Made by a program: the position numbers and the translations under genes. A stretch of DNA of 50,644 bases from Roseomonas sp. KE2513 (GTDB lineage: Bacteria > Pseudomonadota > Alphaproteobacteria > Acetobacterales > Acetobacteraceae): contig NZ_RCVR01000034.1 in assembly GCF_016107305.1 (NCBI RefSeq), forward strand, positions 1 to 50,644. Direction: 5' to 3'. The notes under the pieces were generated by a model. The model saw only the letters and a program-made list of their open reading frames with translations, was not told where the DNA came from and searched no databases. Each line of letters starts with the position of its first letter. Positions within the stretch are counted from its first letter, which is position 1. Below, one piece after another: positions 24,753 through 33,697 of this stretch.

Positions 24753-25598
24753 TCATTGGCGCTGCAGGCCCCAGCGGCGCACGGTGCGCGCCTCCAGGCC
24801 CCGGAAAACGACGCCCTCGACCAACAGGCCGATGCCGACGACGACGAGGAGGCCCGCGAAGACCTCCGGGATCTCGAGGTTGTTCCGGTGCTCCGCGATG
24901 AACCAGCCGACCCCGCTGGAGCGGGAGGTGGCGCCGAAGACCAGCTCCGCCGCGATCAGCGTGCGCCAGGCGAAGGCCCAGCCAATGCGCAGGCCCGAGA
25001 TGATGGCGGGCAGCGCTGCCGGCGCGAGGATGAAGGCCGCGAGGCGAAGGCCGCGCAGGCCGAGATTCTCGCCGACCTTGCGTAGGGTTGGGGGAATGGC
25101 GCGCACCCCTGCATGCGCGTTCAGCGCCACAGCCCAGAGTACGGAATGCCTGACGACGAAGACGAGGCTGGGCGTGCCTAGCCCGAACCAGAGCAGCGCG
25201 AGCGGCAGCAGGGCGATGGCCGGAAGCGGGTTGAACATCGCCGTCAGGGTCGAGAGGAGCGCGCTGCCGAAGCGGGATGCGACCGCGAGGCCGACCAGCA
25301 GCGCCGCCACGGCGAGGCCGATGGCATAGGAGATGCCGAGCACGCGGAGCGAGCCCAGGACGCGCGCCGGCAACTCGCCCGAGGCGGTGACGCGCGCCAG
25401 GGCCGCGAGGGTGCCCGTGAAGGTCGGGAAGATCAGGTCGTTGTCGACCCACCGGCCGTAGCCCTCCCAGGCCAGGGCCAGGAGGGCGAGGATCAGGGCG
25501 CGCTGCGCTAGGTCCTGCAGCAGCGGGCCGGGGCGGGCCGCCCGGGGCGCCGTGCGCAGCGGCGGCGCGGGGGGATGGAGGAGCGATCCGTCAGGCAT
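24753..25598 (-). CDS. ABC transporter permease, SsuC/TauC family
   Basis: A 281-residue inner-membrane protein with about six transmembrane helices. The cytoplasmic EAA-type loop lies around GENLGLRGLRLAAFILAPAALPAI. C-terminal features LRIGWAFAWRTLIAAELVFG and GVGWFIAEHRNNLEIPEVFAG are typical of nitrate/sulfonate/taurine permeases. The ATG at 25598 overlaps the end of the ATPase gene by 8 nt, and its stop overlaps an ATG of the dioxygenase frame, so binding protein, ATPase, permease and dioxygenase form one tightly packed operon. Confidence 0.92.
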   Translation of the reverse strand: MPDGSLLHPPAPPLRTAPRAARPGPLLQDLAQRALILALLALAWEGYGRWVDNDLIFPTFTGTLAALARVTASGELPARVLGSLRVLGISYAIGLAVAALLVGLAVASRFGSALLSTLTAMFNPLPAIALLPLALLWFGLGTPSLVFVVRHSVLWAVALNAHAGVRAIPPTLRKVGENLGLRGLRLAAFILAPAALPAIISGLRIGWAFAWRTLIAAELVFGATSRSSGVGWFIAEHRNNLEIPEVFAGLLVVVGIGLLVEGVVFRGLEARTVRRWGLQRQ

Positions 25599-26358
25599 CG
25601 GCGAGCACCGCGTCCGGGCCGGTCGGCAGCAACTGGCCGCGGAGCAGTGCGCCGAGGCGGGCACGCTCCGCGTCGTCGGCGCCGGCGGGCACCGCATGCT
25701 CGGCGCGAAGCCGGCCGGGATGCGCGGAGAGCACGGCCACGCGGCTGCCGAGCAGCACCGCCTCCTCGATCGAATGGGTGACGAAGATGAGCGTGAAGCG
25801 CAGCTCCCCCCAGAGGCGCAGCAACTCCTCCTGCATGCGGCGGCGGGTGAGGGCGTCGAGCGCGGCGAAGGGCTCGTCCATCAGCAGCACGCGCGGAGCG
25901 GCGGCCAGGGCGCGGGCGATCGCAACGCGCATCTTCATGCCGCCCGAGAGGGTGTGAGGAAAGGCCTCCTCAAAGCCACGCAGCCCGACCTTGCCGATCA
26001 GGACCTCGGCCCGCCCCTCCGCCTCGGCGCGGCTCCTGCCCGCGAGGCGCAGGGGGTAGGCGACGTTGGCGCGCACGCGCTTCCAGGGCAGGAGCTGGTC
26101 GAATTCCTGAAAGACCGTCATCCGGTCCTGGCCGGGGCCGCGGACGGGCACGCCGTCCAGCAGCACCTGGCCCGCGGCCGGCATCAGGAAGCCGCCAGCC
26201 GCGGCCAGCAGGCTGGACTTTCCGCAGCCGGAAGGCCCGAGCAGGATCAGCCGCTCCCCCTCCCTCAGCGAGAGGTTCACCCCCTCGCAGGCGACCATGG
26301 CGCCGCGCTCGGTGTGGTAGCGCAGCGTCAGATCGCGAAACTCCAGGACAGGCGCCAT
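25591..26358 (-). CDS. ABC transporter ATPase, SsuB/TauB family
   Basis: A 255-residue nucleotide-binding subunit. Walker A is LGPSGCGKSSLL, the Q-loop lies in VFQEFDQLLPW, the signature is LSGGMKMRVAIARAL, Walker B is VLLMDEPF, followed by the D-loop and the switch His in FVTHSIEEA. The start overlaps the binding-protein stop by one base (TGATG). It energises uptake through the permease encoded next. Confidence 0.95.
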   Translation of the reverse strand: MAPVLEFRDLTLRYHTERGAMVACEGVNLSLREGERLILLGPSGCGKSSLLAAAGGFLMPAAGQVLLDGVPVRGPGQDRMTVFQEFDQLLPWKRVRANVAYPLRLAGRSRAEAEGRAEVLIGKVGLRGFEEAFPHTLSGGMKMRVAIARALAAAPRVLLMDEPFAALDALTRRRMQEELLRLWGELRFTLIFVTHSIEEAVLLGSRVAVLSAHPGRLRAEHAVPAGADDAERARLGALLRGQLLPTGPDAVLADA

Positions 26359-27365
26359 CAGCTTCCCCCCAGGTTGTGCAGGGCGGGGAAGAACAGCTCC
26401 TGCCAGTTCGCCGGCTTCACGGGGATCTGGCCGCTGCGCTGCTGGAACTCGGCGAAGGCCAGCACGCGCGCGGGCGCCGACGTGAAGCTGATGCCGGCCT
26501 CGCCCAGGATGGCATCGACGAAGCCGGCATCCAGGGGCGAGCGCTCGGCGCGGACATAGAGCTCGGCGGCGGCGCGGCGGTTCTCGCGGATCCAGCGATG
26601 CGCCGCGTCGAGCGCCGCGACGAAGGCGGCCGCCGTGCGCGGGTTGGCGTCGTGCCAGCGCCCCGTGGCATAGGCGAGATTGCCGCTGTGCGCGCCGCCC
26701 AGCACGTCGAAGGAATCGAGCACCCTGTGGATGCCGGGATGCTGAAGCTGCTGCTGCTGGAACGGTGGATTGCCGAAATGGGCAGTGATCTCCGTGCGCC
26801 CGGCGATGAGCTGGGCGGTCGCGTCCGGGTGCGGAAGGGAGACCGTGATGGGGTCCAGCCGCCCGTGCTGGCCGGGGCCGAAGAGCTTCTCGGCCGCCAT
26901 CTGCAGGACGATGGACTGGAAGGAGACGCGCACGGCCGGAAGGGCGATCCGGTCCCGCTCGGTGAAGTCCGCGATGGTCTTCACCTCGGAGCGGTTCGTG
27001 TTCAGCCAGATGGACTGCGAGCCGAGCGCGCCGAGCGAGCGCACCCTGAGGTTGGACCGCGTGCGAGCCCAGAGGAGGACGAAGGGCGGCACCCCGGCGG
27101 CCGCGATGTCGAGACCGCCGGAGAGCAGCGCGTCATTCATCGCGGCGCCGCCACTGACTTGGATCCAGGACACCTCCGGCTCCGGCAGCCCGGCGGCCTT
27201 CACGGCCCCCTCAAGCAGGCGCTGCTCCCGCAGCACGATGAAGGGCAGGTAGATGAGGCCGAACTGCTGGGCGATGCGGATCTGCCGCGTCTCGGCTGGC
27301 TGGGCCGCGGCACGCTTGGGAAGGCCAAGGGCGAGCGGGGTAGCGAGGAGGTGGCGACGTCGCAA
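26358..27365 (-). CDS. ABC transporter substrate-binding protein, SsuA/TauA-like
   Basis: A 335-residue periplasmic binding protein. Its signal peptide is MRRRHLLATPLALGLPKRAAAQ. The fold markers are IRIAQQFGLIYLPFIVLREQ, LLSGGLDIAAAGVPPF, IALPAVRVSFQSIVLQMAAEKLFG and LIAGRTEITAHFGNPPFQ. It is the first gene of the operon with ATPase, permease and TauD-type dioxygenase. The ligand is probably a sulfonate or related anion, inferred from the operon rather than from binding residues. Confidence 0.92.
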   Translation of the reverse strand: MRRRHLLATPLALGLPKRAAAQPAETRQIRIAQQFGLIYLPFIVLREQRLLEGAVKAAGLPEPEVSWIQVSGGAAMNDALLSGGLDIAAAGVPPFVLLWARTRSNLRVRSLGALGSQSIWLNTNRSEVKTIADFTERDRIALPAVRVSFQSIVLQMAAEKLFGPGQHGRLDPITVSLPHPDATAQLIAGRTEITAHFGNPPFQQQQLQHPGIHRVLDSFDVLGGAHSGNLAYATGRWHDANPRTAAAFVAALDAAHRWIRENRRAAAELYVRAERSPLDAGFVDAILGEAGISFTSAPARVLAFAEFQQRSGQIPVKPANWQELFFPALHNLGGS

Positions 27366-27774
27366 GGGCGTGGTCTCCAGCGAATGGGCGAGTAACGGCG
27401 GTATGGCGCGACGACAGCGTCAGTTCAGAGGGAGCTTGCGTCCCGGTCAATGAAATGCGCTTCCAACTTTCGTCCTTGACGGAGAACAACAATCTAGAAT
27501 GGGTAATAGGCCCTGCACGGCCGCTCGGTCCTCCGCGGATGCTCCGTGCGGGTTCCCCGCCGGTGAATTCGCCGCCGGGAAGTCCCGGGGAAGCTCGGGA
27601 CTCGCGCTGATCCCATCGACCGGAGAAGGGAACAGCGCCCCTGCCGCCTTGCCCAGCTGCGCAATGATGCTTGCAGCCCATCCAGGCCTCGTCAGAGCGT
27701 TCGCCATGGCCGAACCTCTCTTTCCTGTTCGGCAGTTGCATCGGAAGAGGTCAGATATTTCCCCCCGAGACGGC
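27366..27774. other. operon leader/intergenic region
   Basis: This 409-bp stretch lies between two minus-strand transport genes. It contains one small minus-strand frame (27447-27707) with a fair ribosome site and no recognised product. No riboswitch or strong terminator was recognised. Confidence 0.4.
27447..27707 (-). CDS. doubtful small ORF
   Basis: An 86-codon frame whose ATG follows AGAGG with 8 nt spacing. The first part, MANALTRPGWAASIIAQLGKAAG, could be a short helix. The rest is Pro/Ser/Ala rich and matches nothing I know. It could be a leader peptide or chance. Confidence 0.2.
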   Translation of the reverse strand: MANALTRPGWAASIIAQLGKAAGALFPSPVDGISASPELPRDFPAANSPAGNPHGASAEDRAAVQGLLPILDCCSPSRTKVGSAFH

Positions 27775-28749
27775 TCAACCGCGTGACTGGAGCGCACGGA
27801 TGTCGCGGAAGCCTTGCACGATGCGGGCCTCAGCCTCCTCGCCGATCTGGAAGATGGCATTGCCGCCGTCCTGGGCCACGCGCCCGAAGTCCGGCGGCTG
27901 CACAGCCTCCGCAAGCGCTTCCCGCAACCGCGTGAGAACAGAGGGTGCGACGCCCGCCGGGGCGAAGAGGCCCTGCCAGTTTCGGAAGTCAAATTCAGTA
28001 AGGCTGATGTCACCAAAGCTCAAAACGTTGGGCAGTTCCTCGAAGCGGGTCGGACCTGTTCCGATCAGTGGCGTCAGCGCGCCGGTCTGCAGATGCTCGC
28101 GCACCAGGTTGATGTCGAACATGGTGAACTTCACCTCGCCCGAGAGCACGGCAGCCATGCGTGGTCCGCCACCTTGGTACACTACCTCAAGGAACTGCAG
28201 GCCGTATTGCCGCCGTATCGCCTCGGCGGCCATCGAGGCCGCGGCGCCCGCGCCGGAGGACGCGAAGGGAAGGGGCTGAGGGCTTTGCCGCGCAGCCTCG
28301 ATGAAGCCCTGGAAATCCTTCACCCCAAGAGAGCGGTGTGCGACGAAGAGGCCAGCACTCTCCTGGACGATGCCGATCGGCACGAGATCCTTGAGCGTGT
28401 CGAAGCGCGCATTGGCTGGGTTGTTGGCAACGCTGCCCACAACGGCTGTGTTGTTGGCCAGGAGCAGCGTGTAGCCGTCTGGTCGGGCGCGGCTCACCTG
28501 CTCAGCGCCGATCAGCCCGCCCGCCCCTCCCTTGTTCTCAATGACCACGGGCTGACCGAGAACCCGACTCATCGCATCAACAAGCGGCCGCCCGTAGCGG
28601 TCCACCTGGCCGCCCGGCGGCCAGGGAATCACGACGCGCAGGGGGCGCTGCGGCCAGCCTTCCTCTGCGCGGGCGGGGCCGGCGGCCAGGCCGGCCAGCG
28701 CCGCCGAAAACACGCGTCGGCCCATGACGGGTGGCACCAATCGGACCAT
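27775..28749 (-). CDS. TTT/Bug family substrate-binding receptor
   Basis: A 324-residue periplasmic receptor. The N-terminus MVRLVPPVMGRRVFSAALAG is a signal peptide. It has LRVVIPWPPGGQVDRYGRPL, VIENKGGAGGLIGAEQ, ARPDGYTLLLANNTAVVGS and YQGGGPRMAAVLSGEVKF. It is divergent from the flavin monooxygenase at 29020 across 270 bp, the same receptor/monooxygenase pairing seen at 19-22 kb. It has no permease partner in the window. Confidence 0.93.
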   Translation of the reverse strand: MVRLVPPVMGRRVFSAALAGLAAGPARAEEGWPQRPLRVVIPWPPGGQVDRYGRPLVDAMSRVLGQPVVIENKGGAGGLIGAEQVSRARPDGYTLLLANNTAVVGSVANNPANARFDTLKDLVPIGIVQESAGLFVAHRSLGVKDFQGFIEAARQSPQPLPFASSGAGAAASMAAEAIRRQYGLQFLEVVYQGGGPRMAAVLSGEVKFTMFDINLVREHLQTGALTPLIGTGPTRFEELPNVLSFGDISLTEFDFRNWQGLFAPAGVAPSVLTRLREALAEAVQPPDFGRVAQDGGNAIFQIGEEAEARIVQGFRDIRALQSRG

Positions 28750-29019
28750 CCGGATCCTTACCCCTTCGTTGGTCAGGCCTGTCCTGGCCGCTCAAACAGT
28801 ATGATTCCGAAGGGGCGCCTCCGAAATGGAATGACCTCCCAGATATCGTGCTCGCGGAAGGACGGACATTCGGTTCCATGCCACTCTGAGGAAACGATAC
28901 GTCTCGCGCGAGTACAGCGCCGCCGGCCGGATCTTTGGCGCTGCGGGCGCGCCGCTTGACGCTTCTGCTTCGGGAATGCTCTTCGCCACCAGAAGAAGCA
29001 CTGGCAGGGACGAACGGCG
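28750..29019. promoter_or_regulatory. divergent regulatory region
   Basis: This region separates the receptor (minus) and monooxygenase (plus) starts and must hold promoters for both. No clear sigma-70 box or operator palindrome stood out. Confidence 0.3.
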
Positions 29020-30387
29020 TTGACGAACGATCATGTGGCTGGCACGGACCGGTCGTCCGGGAATGTCCCCCCGTCCCAGATGAGCCTTGGGCTCTTCGCG
29101 CAGATGGCCGGGCACCATGTCGCGGGATGGAGGCATCCGGACGCGCAGGCGGGCGGGGAGAATTTCGAGCTTATCCGCCATGTCGCCCGCACAGCGGAGC
29201 GAGGAACCTTCGACCTATTCTTCCTGGCGGATGGTCTGACCACTGGTGCGGACGCGCATCCTTCCACCGTTGCGAGACTGGAGCCTCTGGTGTTGCTCTC
29301 AGCGCTTGCCATGGTCACGACCCATATCGGCCTGGCCGCCACGGCCTCGACGACCTATGGCGAGCCCTTCCACACCGCGCGTGTCTTCGCCTCACTCGAC
29401 CACATCAGCGGCGGGCGCGCGGCTTGGAATGCGGTCACCACCTCCTACGCGCGCTCAGCCGCAAACTTCACGCGCGGCGAGCACCCGGCGCATGATGAGC
29501 GCTACGCGATCGCCGAGGAGTATCTCGATATCGTCCGCGGCCTCTGGGACAGCTTCGAGGACGGGGCAGTGGTGAAGGACAAGGCCGCGAACGTTTATGT
29601 CGATCCCGCCCGCCTGCACACGCTCAATCACACGGGTCGGTACTTCTCGGTCAAGGGACCACTGAACGTCTCCCGCCCGCCGCAGGGGCATCCGGTCATC
29701 ATTCAGGCCGGCTCCTCTGAGCCCGGGCAGGATCTGGCAGCGCGCACGGCCGACGTGGTCTTCACGGCGCAGCAGACGTTCGAGGAGGGGCGCGAATTCT
29801 ATCGTAGCGTGAAGGGACGCATGGCACGATATGGGCGAGATCCTTCCAGCCTGCACATCATGCCGGGCGTGTGCCCCGTCATCGGCCGCACGGAGGAAGA
29901 GGCCCGCGCGCTCTACGCGCAGCTTCAGGGCTGGATTGACCCTGCAGCGGCGCTTGCACTGCTGTCGGACCGGCTAGGACATGACGTTTCGGGTTATCCG
30001 CTGGACGAGCCGCTTCCGGATCTGCCGCAGTCCGACCAGCTCCGCTCTCGCGCGAAGCTGCTTACCGACCTCGCGCGGCGCGAGGGGCTAACGCTGCGCG
30101 ATCTCTACTACCTCGTCGCTGGGGCGCGCGGGCACCGCATTGTCTGGGGCACCCCGGAGCAGGTCGCGGACGCGCTGGAGGAGTGGTTCACGGGCGGTGC
30201 GGCGGACGGCTTCAACATCATGCCGCCCTTCTTCCCCGGGCAATTTGACGATTTCGTGGATCTCGTTGTGCCGATCCTCCGTCGGCGCGGCCTTTTTCGC
30301 CAGCATTACGAGGGCACGACGCCGCGGGAACACCTTGGACTCGCCCGGCCTGAGAACCGTTTTGTGAAAGCGACAGCCAGCACATAA
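29020..30387 (+). CDS. FMN-dependent monooxygenase, NtaA/SnaA/DszA type
   Basis: A 455-residue luciferase-fold enzyme, paralogous to the one at 19893-21242. Markers are MSLGLFAQMAGHHVAGWRHP, DLFFLADG, STTYGEPFHTARVFASLDHIS, GRAAWNAVTTSYA, PPQGHPVIIQAG and EWFTGGAADGFNIMPPF. The TTG at 29020 has AGGGA 9 nt upstream. An ATG exists 20 codons later (29080), right where similarity begins, and is an alternative start. It is followed by a second SsuABC-like transport operon with metY remains, so the substrate may be an organosulfur compound imported by that transporter. Confidence 0.92.
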   Translation: MTNDHVAGTDRSSGNVPPSQMSLGLFAQMAGHHVAGWRHPDAQAGGENFELIRHVARTAERGTFDLFFLADGLTTGADAHPSTVARLEPLVLLSALAMVTTHIGLAATASTTYGEPFHTARVFASLDHISGGRAAWNAVTTSYARSAANFTRGEHPAHDERYAIAEEYLDIVRGLWDSFEDGAVVKDKAANVYVDPARLHTLNHTGRYFSVKGPLNVSRPPQGHPVIIQAGSSEPGQDLAARTADVVFTAQQTFEEGREFYRSVKGRMARYGRDPSSLHIMPGVCPVIGRTEEEARALYAQLQGWIDPAAALALLSDRLGHDVSGYPLDEPLPDLPQSDQLRSRAKLLTDLARREGLTLRDLYYLVAGARGHRIVWGTPEQVADALEEWFTGGAADGFNIMPPFFPGQFDDFVDLVVPILRRRGLFRQHYEGTTPREHLGLARPENRFVKATAST

Positions 30388-30742
30388 TTCTGTCACCTCC
30401 GCGGGATCTTTCGCGCTTCCTTCTCGCGCCGGTGTGCGCAGTGCATGGGCGACGCCTGGGGTGCAGGAATTTTCGAGCAGCCGCGTTGGGATGACATCAC
30501 TACCGGGACATGCATCAAGAGGATGTCCCTCTTGCAGTTCACACGAACTTTGGAAAACGTCTCTGTTTCCTCGTGGCAACTGTTCAACTAGCATTATGCC
30601 ATGAGGATGATCTCTCGCGGCACACGGATGCGCGGAAGAGACCGCGTTCATGCTGTCGTACCCCGCGCACTTACTGTCCGACCTGAGGCGGACCAGCGCA
30701 GAGAACATCCCTGCACTTCGCCGAGCTGATAAGGTTTTGATC
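30388..30742. other. intergenic region before ABC operon
   Basis: No gene. A hairpin CAAGAGG-ATGTC-CCTCTTG (30516-30534) lies in the middle without a T-tract. The region probably contains the promoter for the ABC operon. Confidence 0.4.
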
Positions 30743-31825
30743 ATGACGACGTCCCGCTCCGGACGACGCGCCATCCTGCGCGCCGCTGGCCTGTTCGGTG
30801 CTGCCCTGCCGCTGGGCGGGATGGCAGTCTATCCCCGCATCGCCCCACGCGAACCCGGGCTTCCCCTTGGCTTCGACGCCTCCGCCATTTGCCGTGCCAG
30901 CACCGGTTCGCCACCTGCCACGGTCCCGGGGGAACGGCGTGAGCTGAAGCTGACCTGGAACGCGAACGCGGTGTGCACGGTCGGCGTTCCCGTGGCCGAG
31001 CAGACTGGTATCTTCGAGCGGCATAATCTGAAGGTGGAGCTGATCAACTTTGGCGGTACCACCGATCAGCTGTTGGAAGCGATCGCAACGGGAAAGGCGG
31101 ATGCCGGTGTCGGCATGGCGCTGCGGTGGCTAAAGCCGCTGGAGAGCGGCTTCGACGTCAAATTCACCAGCGCGATTCATGGCGGGTGCCTCCGCCTCTT
31201 CTCGGCGCCGAACTCCGCCTTTGCCACGTTGGAGAGCCTGCGCGGGCAGACGATCGGCGTGCCGGACATGGCGGGGCCGGACAAGAACTTCTTCTCAATC
31301 CTCTTGGCGCAGAAGGGCATCGACCCGACGCGGGACGTCACCTGGCGCCAGTTCCCGGCGGACCTGCTAGGCGCAGCGCTGCAGCGCGGGGAGGTGCGGG
31401 CCTTCTCGCTCAGCGACCCATTGGGCTATGTGATCCAGAAGCGCGACAGGCTGCATGAGATCTCGAACAACCTCACCGGGGACTGGGCGAGCCGCGCCTG
31501 CTGCGTGCTTGGTGTTCGAGGCAATCTGATCCGCCGCGACCGGCCGGCCGCACGCGCGCTTACTGCCGCTCTGCTGGAGGCGCAGGACTGGGTGGTGGCC
31601 AACCCGGCCGAGGCCGCGCGCATCTTCGCCCCTTACGCCCGGGCGCCCGTCCCAGACCTCGAGGAAATGATCCGTGCTCATACACACCACCACCATCCGG
31701 TGGGTGCCGGTTTGCGCTGGGAGATCGCGCGCTACACCGAGGAGCTGAAGCTGGTGCAGGTCATGCGCCCGAACACCGACCCGACGCGCTTCTCCGAGCG
31801 TGTCTTCGCGGATGTTCTCTCATGA
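30743..31825 (+). CDS. ABC transporter substrate-binding protein, SsuA/NMT1-like
   Basis: A 360-residue exported protein. The N-terminus MTTSRSGRRAILRAAGLFGAALPLGG is Tat-like (twin Arg). A Pro-rich linker precedes the binding fold, which has LKLTWNANAVCTVGVPVAEQ, GTTDQLLEAIATGKADAGVGMALRW and TIGVPDMAGPDKNFFSILLAQKG. A histidine cluster (AHTHHHHPVG) near residue 310 is unusual and could bind metal or shape the ligand site. The ATG at 30743 follows AAGG 8 nt upstream; the frame is open to 30650. Its stop overlaps the permease ATG (ATGA). Confidence 0.88.
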   Translation: MTTSRSGRRAILRAAGLFGAALPLGGMAVYPRIAPREPGLPLGFDASAICRASTGSPPATVPGERRELKLTWNANAVCTVGVPVAEQTGIFERHNLKVELINFGGTTDQLLEAIATGKADAGVGMALRWLKPLESGFDVKFTSAIHGGCLRLFSAPNSAFATLESLRGQTIGVPDMAGPDKNFFSILLAQKGIDPTRDVTWRQFPADLLGAALQRGEVRAFSLSDPLGYVIQKRDRLHEISNNLTGDWASRACCVLGVRGNLIRRDRPAARALTAALLEAQDWVVANPAEAARIFAPYARAPVPDLEEMIRAHTHHHHPVGAGLRWEIARYTEELKLVQVMRPNTDPTRFSERVFADVLS

Positions 31826-32814
31826 GTGCGAGCGTGGAGGCGGGGCTCATCCCGGATGCGCGGGAAGCGCGCCCCTGGCAAGTCTGGCGAGGCGGCACCC
31901 TCGCTGGCCTCGGTTGGCTGGCGGCGGCGGCCGTCGTCCTTGGCTGGCCGGATTCAGATGAGTACGGACGCACGCAGCTGCTTGGCGGTGCCATGGCCGT
32001 GCTGGGCCTCGTGTTCCTTGCCGCAGGGCTGGCAGGCGCGCCCGGGCCCCTGGCGCGGCTGCGCCCATCAGGGCCCTGGCTCATCGCCCTTGCCGCGGGC
32101 CTCGTCGCCTGGGAATTAGTAACCGCGAAGCTGGACATCCTGCCGCGCCCCTTCTTCGTCGCGCCACAGGCTCTGCTCGAGGTCTTCACTGATGATTATG
32201 CCAAGCTCGGTGAAAGCGTGCTGCACTAATTGCTTCTGCTGGTGCCCGGCTATCTCCTGGGCGCCGCGATTGGCTTCGTGGTTGGCGTGGCCATGGGCTG
32301 GTCGCGCCTCGTCGGCTACTGGGCGCAGCCGGTGCTACGCCTGATCGGACCGCTGCCCGCCACGGCCTGGCTGCCGATCGCCTTCTTCGCCTTCTCGACC
32401 AGCCGTCAGGCCAGCACCTTCCTGATCGCGCTGGCGAGCTTCTTCCCGGTCGCCGTCCTCACCTGGTCCGGCGTCGCCTCCGTCTCCGGCAGCTTCTACG
32501 ACGTGGCGCGAACCATGGGCGCCAAGCCCTGGTTCCTGATCCGCAAGGTGGCCGTCCCGGCGGCGCTGCCCTCGGTCTTCGTCGGGCTCTTCATGGGGCT
32601 CGGCGCCTCCTTCTCGGTCCTCGTTGTGGCGGAGATGATGGGGGTGAAGGCAGGTCTCGGCTTCTACACGCAGTGGTCTCAGGGCTGGGCGGCCTACCCC
32701 AATGTCTATGCCGCGCTGCTTGTGATGGCGGCCATGTGCACTGGGCTCGTCACGCTGCTCTTCCGCGTGCGGGACTGGAAGCTAGCCTGGCAGAAGGGGG
32801 TAGTCCGGTGGTGA
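31822..32814 (+). pseudogene. ABC transporter permease (SsuC-like) split by an in-frame stop codon
   Basis: One continuous frame encodes an extended permease: an N-terminal part with three predicted membrane segments, then the usual permease domain with GYLLGAAIGFVVGVAMGWS, PATAWLPIAFFAFS, the EAA-type loop DVARTMGAKPWFLIRKVAVP and a terminal VRDWKLAWQKG. Codon 136 (32227-32229) is TAA, between GESVLH and LLLLVPGY, inside the first helix of the conserved domain. Both halves are otherwise undamaged. A TTG follows the stop directly, but restart there would lack part of the first core helix. Likely a recent loss of function unless the stop is read through or is a sequencing error. Confidence 0.8.
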
Positions 32815-33569
32815 ACTCGATCGGGCTGCGCCTGCGCGGCATTCATCACGCTTTCGCCCTCAAGGGACAGGACCTGCCGGTGCTGGAGGATGTGGACCTT
32901 GATGTCCGGTCCGGCGGCTCCGTCGCCCTGCTCGGGCCGTCCGGATGCGGGAAATCCACGCTGCTGCGGCTGGTGGCAGGGCTGGAGCCGCCGCGTCGAG
33001 GGACTCTGGAGGCGGACGGGGTGCCGATCACGGGGCCCGATCCTTCCCGCGTGCTGATGTTCCAGGACCCCACCCTCTATCCTTGGCGCAGCGTGCGCGC
33101 GAATGCCGCGCTGGGGCTGGAGGCACGCGGCCTGTTGAAGACCGAGGGTGCGCGGGTGGAGGAGGCGTTGCGCCTCGTCGGGCTGCATGAGTTTGCAGAG
33201 GCCCTTCCACATCAGCTCTCCGGCGGTATGGCGCAGCGCACGGCGCTGGCGCGTGCCCTGGTGAACCGGCCGGGGCTGCTGCTGTTGGACGAGCCGTTGG
33301 GCAAGCTGGACAGCCTGACCCGCTTGCGGATGCAGGAGGAGTTAGTTTCGCTCTGGCAGCGCGAGGGTTTCACCACGCTTCTCGTCACTCATGATGTCGA
33401 GGAGGCGCTGCTGATGGCCGAGCGCGTGCTCGTCTTCTCCCCGCGTCCCGCCCGGTTGGTGACGGAGATCACCGTTAACCGGCCCTTCCCCCGCCATCGG
33501 GACGACCCGCATCTTGTCGCGCTGCGCCGCGAGGTGCTCGATACGCTCGGCCTTCACCAAGCCGCCTGA
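32808..33569 (+). CDS. ABC transporter ATPase, SsuB/TauB family
   Basis: A 253-residue ATPase. Walker A is LGPSGCGKSTLL, the Q-loop lies in MFQDPTLYPW, the signature is LSGGMAQRTALARAL, Walker B is LLLLDEPLGKLD, and the switch His is in LVTHDVEEA. The start is GTG at 32808 (or the adjacent GTG at 32811) behind AAGGGGG, overlapping the permease stop. It is intact although its permease is interrupted. Confidence 0.92.
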   Translation: MVNSIGLRLRGIHHAFALKGQDLPVLEDVDLDVRSGGSVALLGPSGCGKSTLLRLVAGLEPPRRGTLEADGVPITGPDPSRVLMFQDPTLYPWRSVRANAALGLEARGLLKTEGARVEEALRLVGLHEFAEALPHQLSGGMAQRTALARALVNRPGLLLLDEPLGKLDSLTRLRMQEELVSLWQREGFTTLLVTHDVEEALLMAERVLVFSPRPARLVTEITVNRPFPRHRDDPHLVALRREVLDTLGLHQAA

Positions 33570-33579
33570 GGCGCTTGCC

Positions 33580-33697
33580 ATGACACAGAAGCCCGAGACC
33601 TTGGCCCTGCACGCGGGCTGACGCGCCGATGCCGCAACCGGGGCGGTGGCGGTGCCGATCTACCAGACCACCTCCTACCAGTTCCCGAACTCTGATC
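33580..33697 (+). pseudogene. O-acetylhomoserine sulfhydrylase (MetY-like), 5' remnant
   Basis: The ATG at 33580 opens PETLALHAG, then a TGA (33619-33621) stands where the family usually has W or Y (LHAGWRAD). The same frame continues RADAATGAVAVPIYQTTSYQF, the hallmark N-terminus of MetY/cystathionine-gamma-synthase-type PLP enzymes. Similarity ends at about 33697. The rest (about 390 residues, including the PLP lysine) is absent from the window. It lies 10 bp after the ATPase gene and would have assimilated sulfide or methanethiol into homocysteine or methionine, which supports a sulfur role for the operon. The cut marks the left edge of the following island. Confidence 0.75.

Noticed and set aside
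23872-25452. 526-residue dioxygenase with an N-terminal extension
   Set aside because: The extra 236 codons are a shifted-frame shadow of the permease gene. The family start and a ribosome site place the real start at 24741.
30516-30534. Hairpin as a terminator of the monooxygenase gene
   Set aside because: A 7-bp stem without a T-tract, 130 bp after the stop. Too weak to call a terminator.
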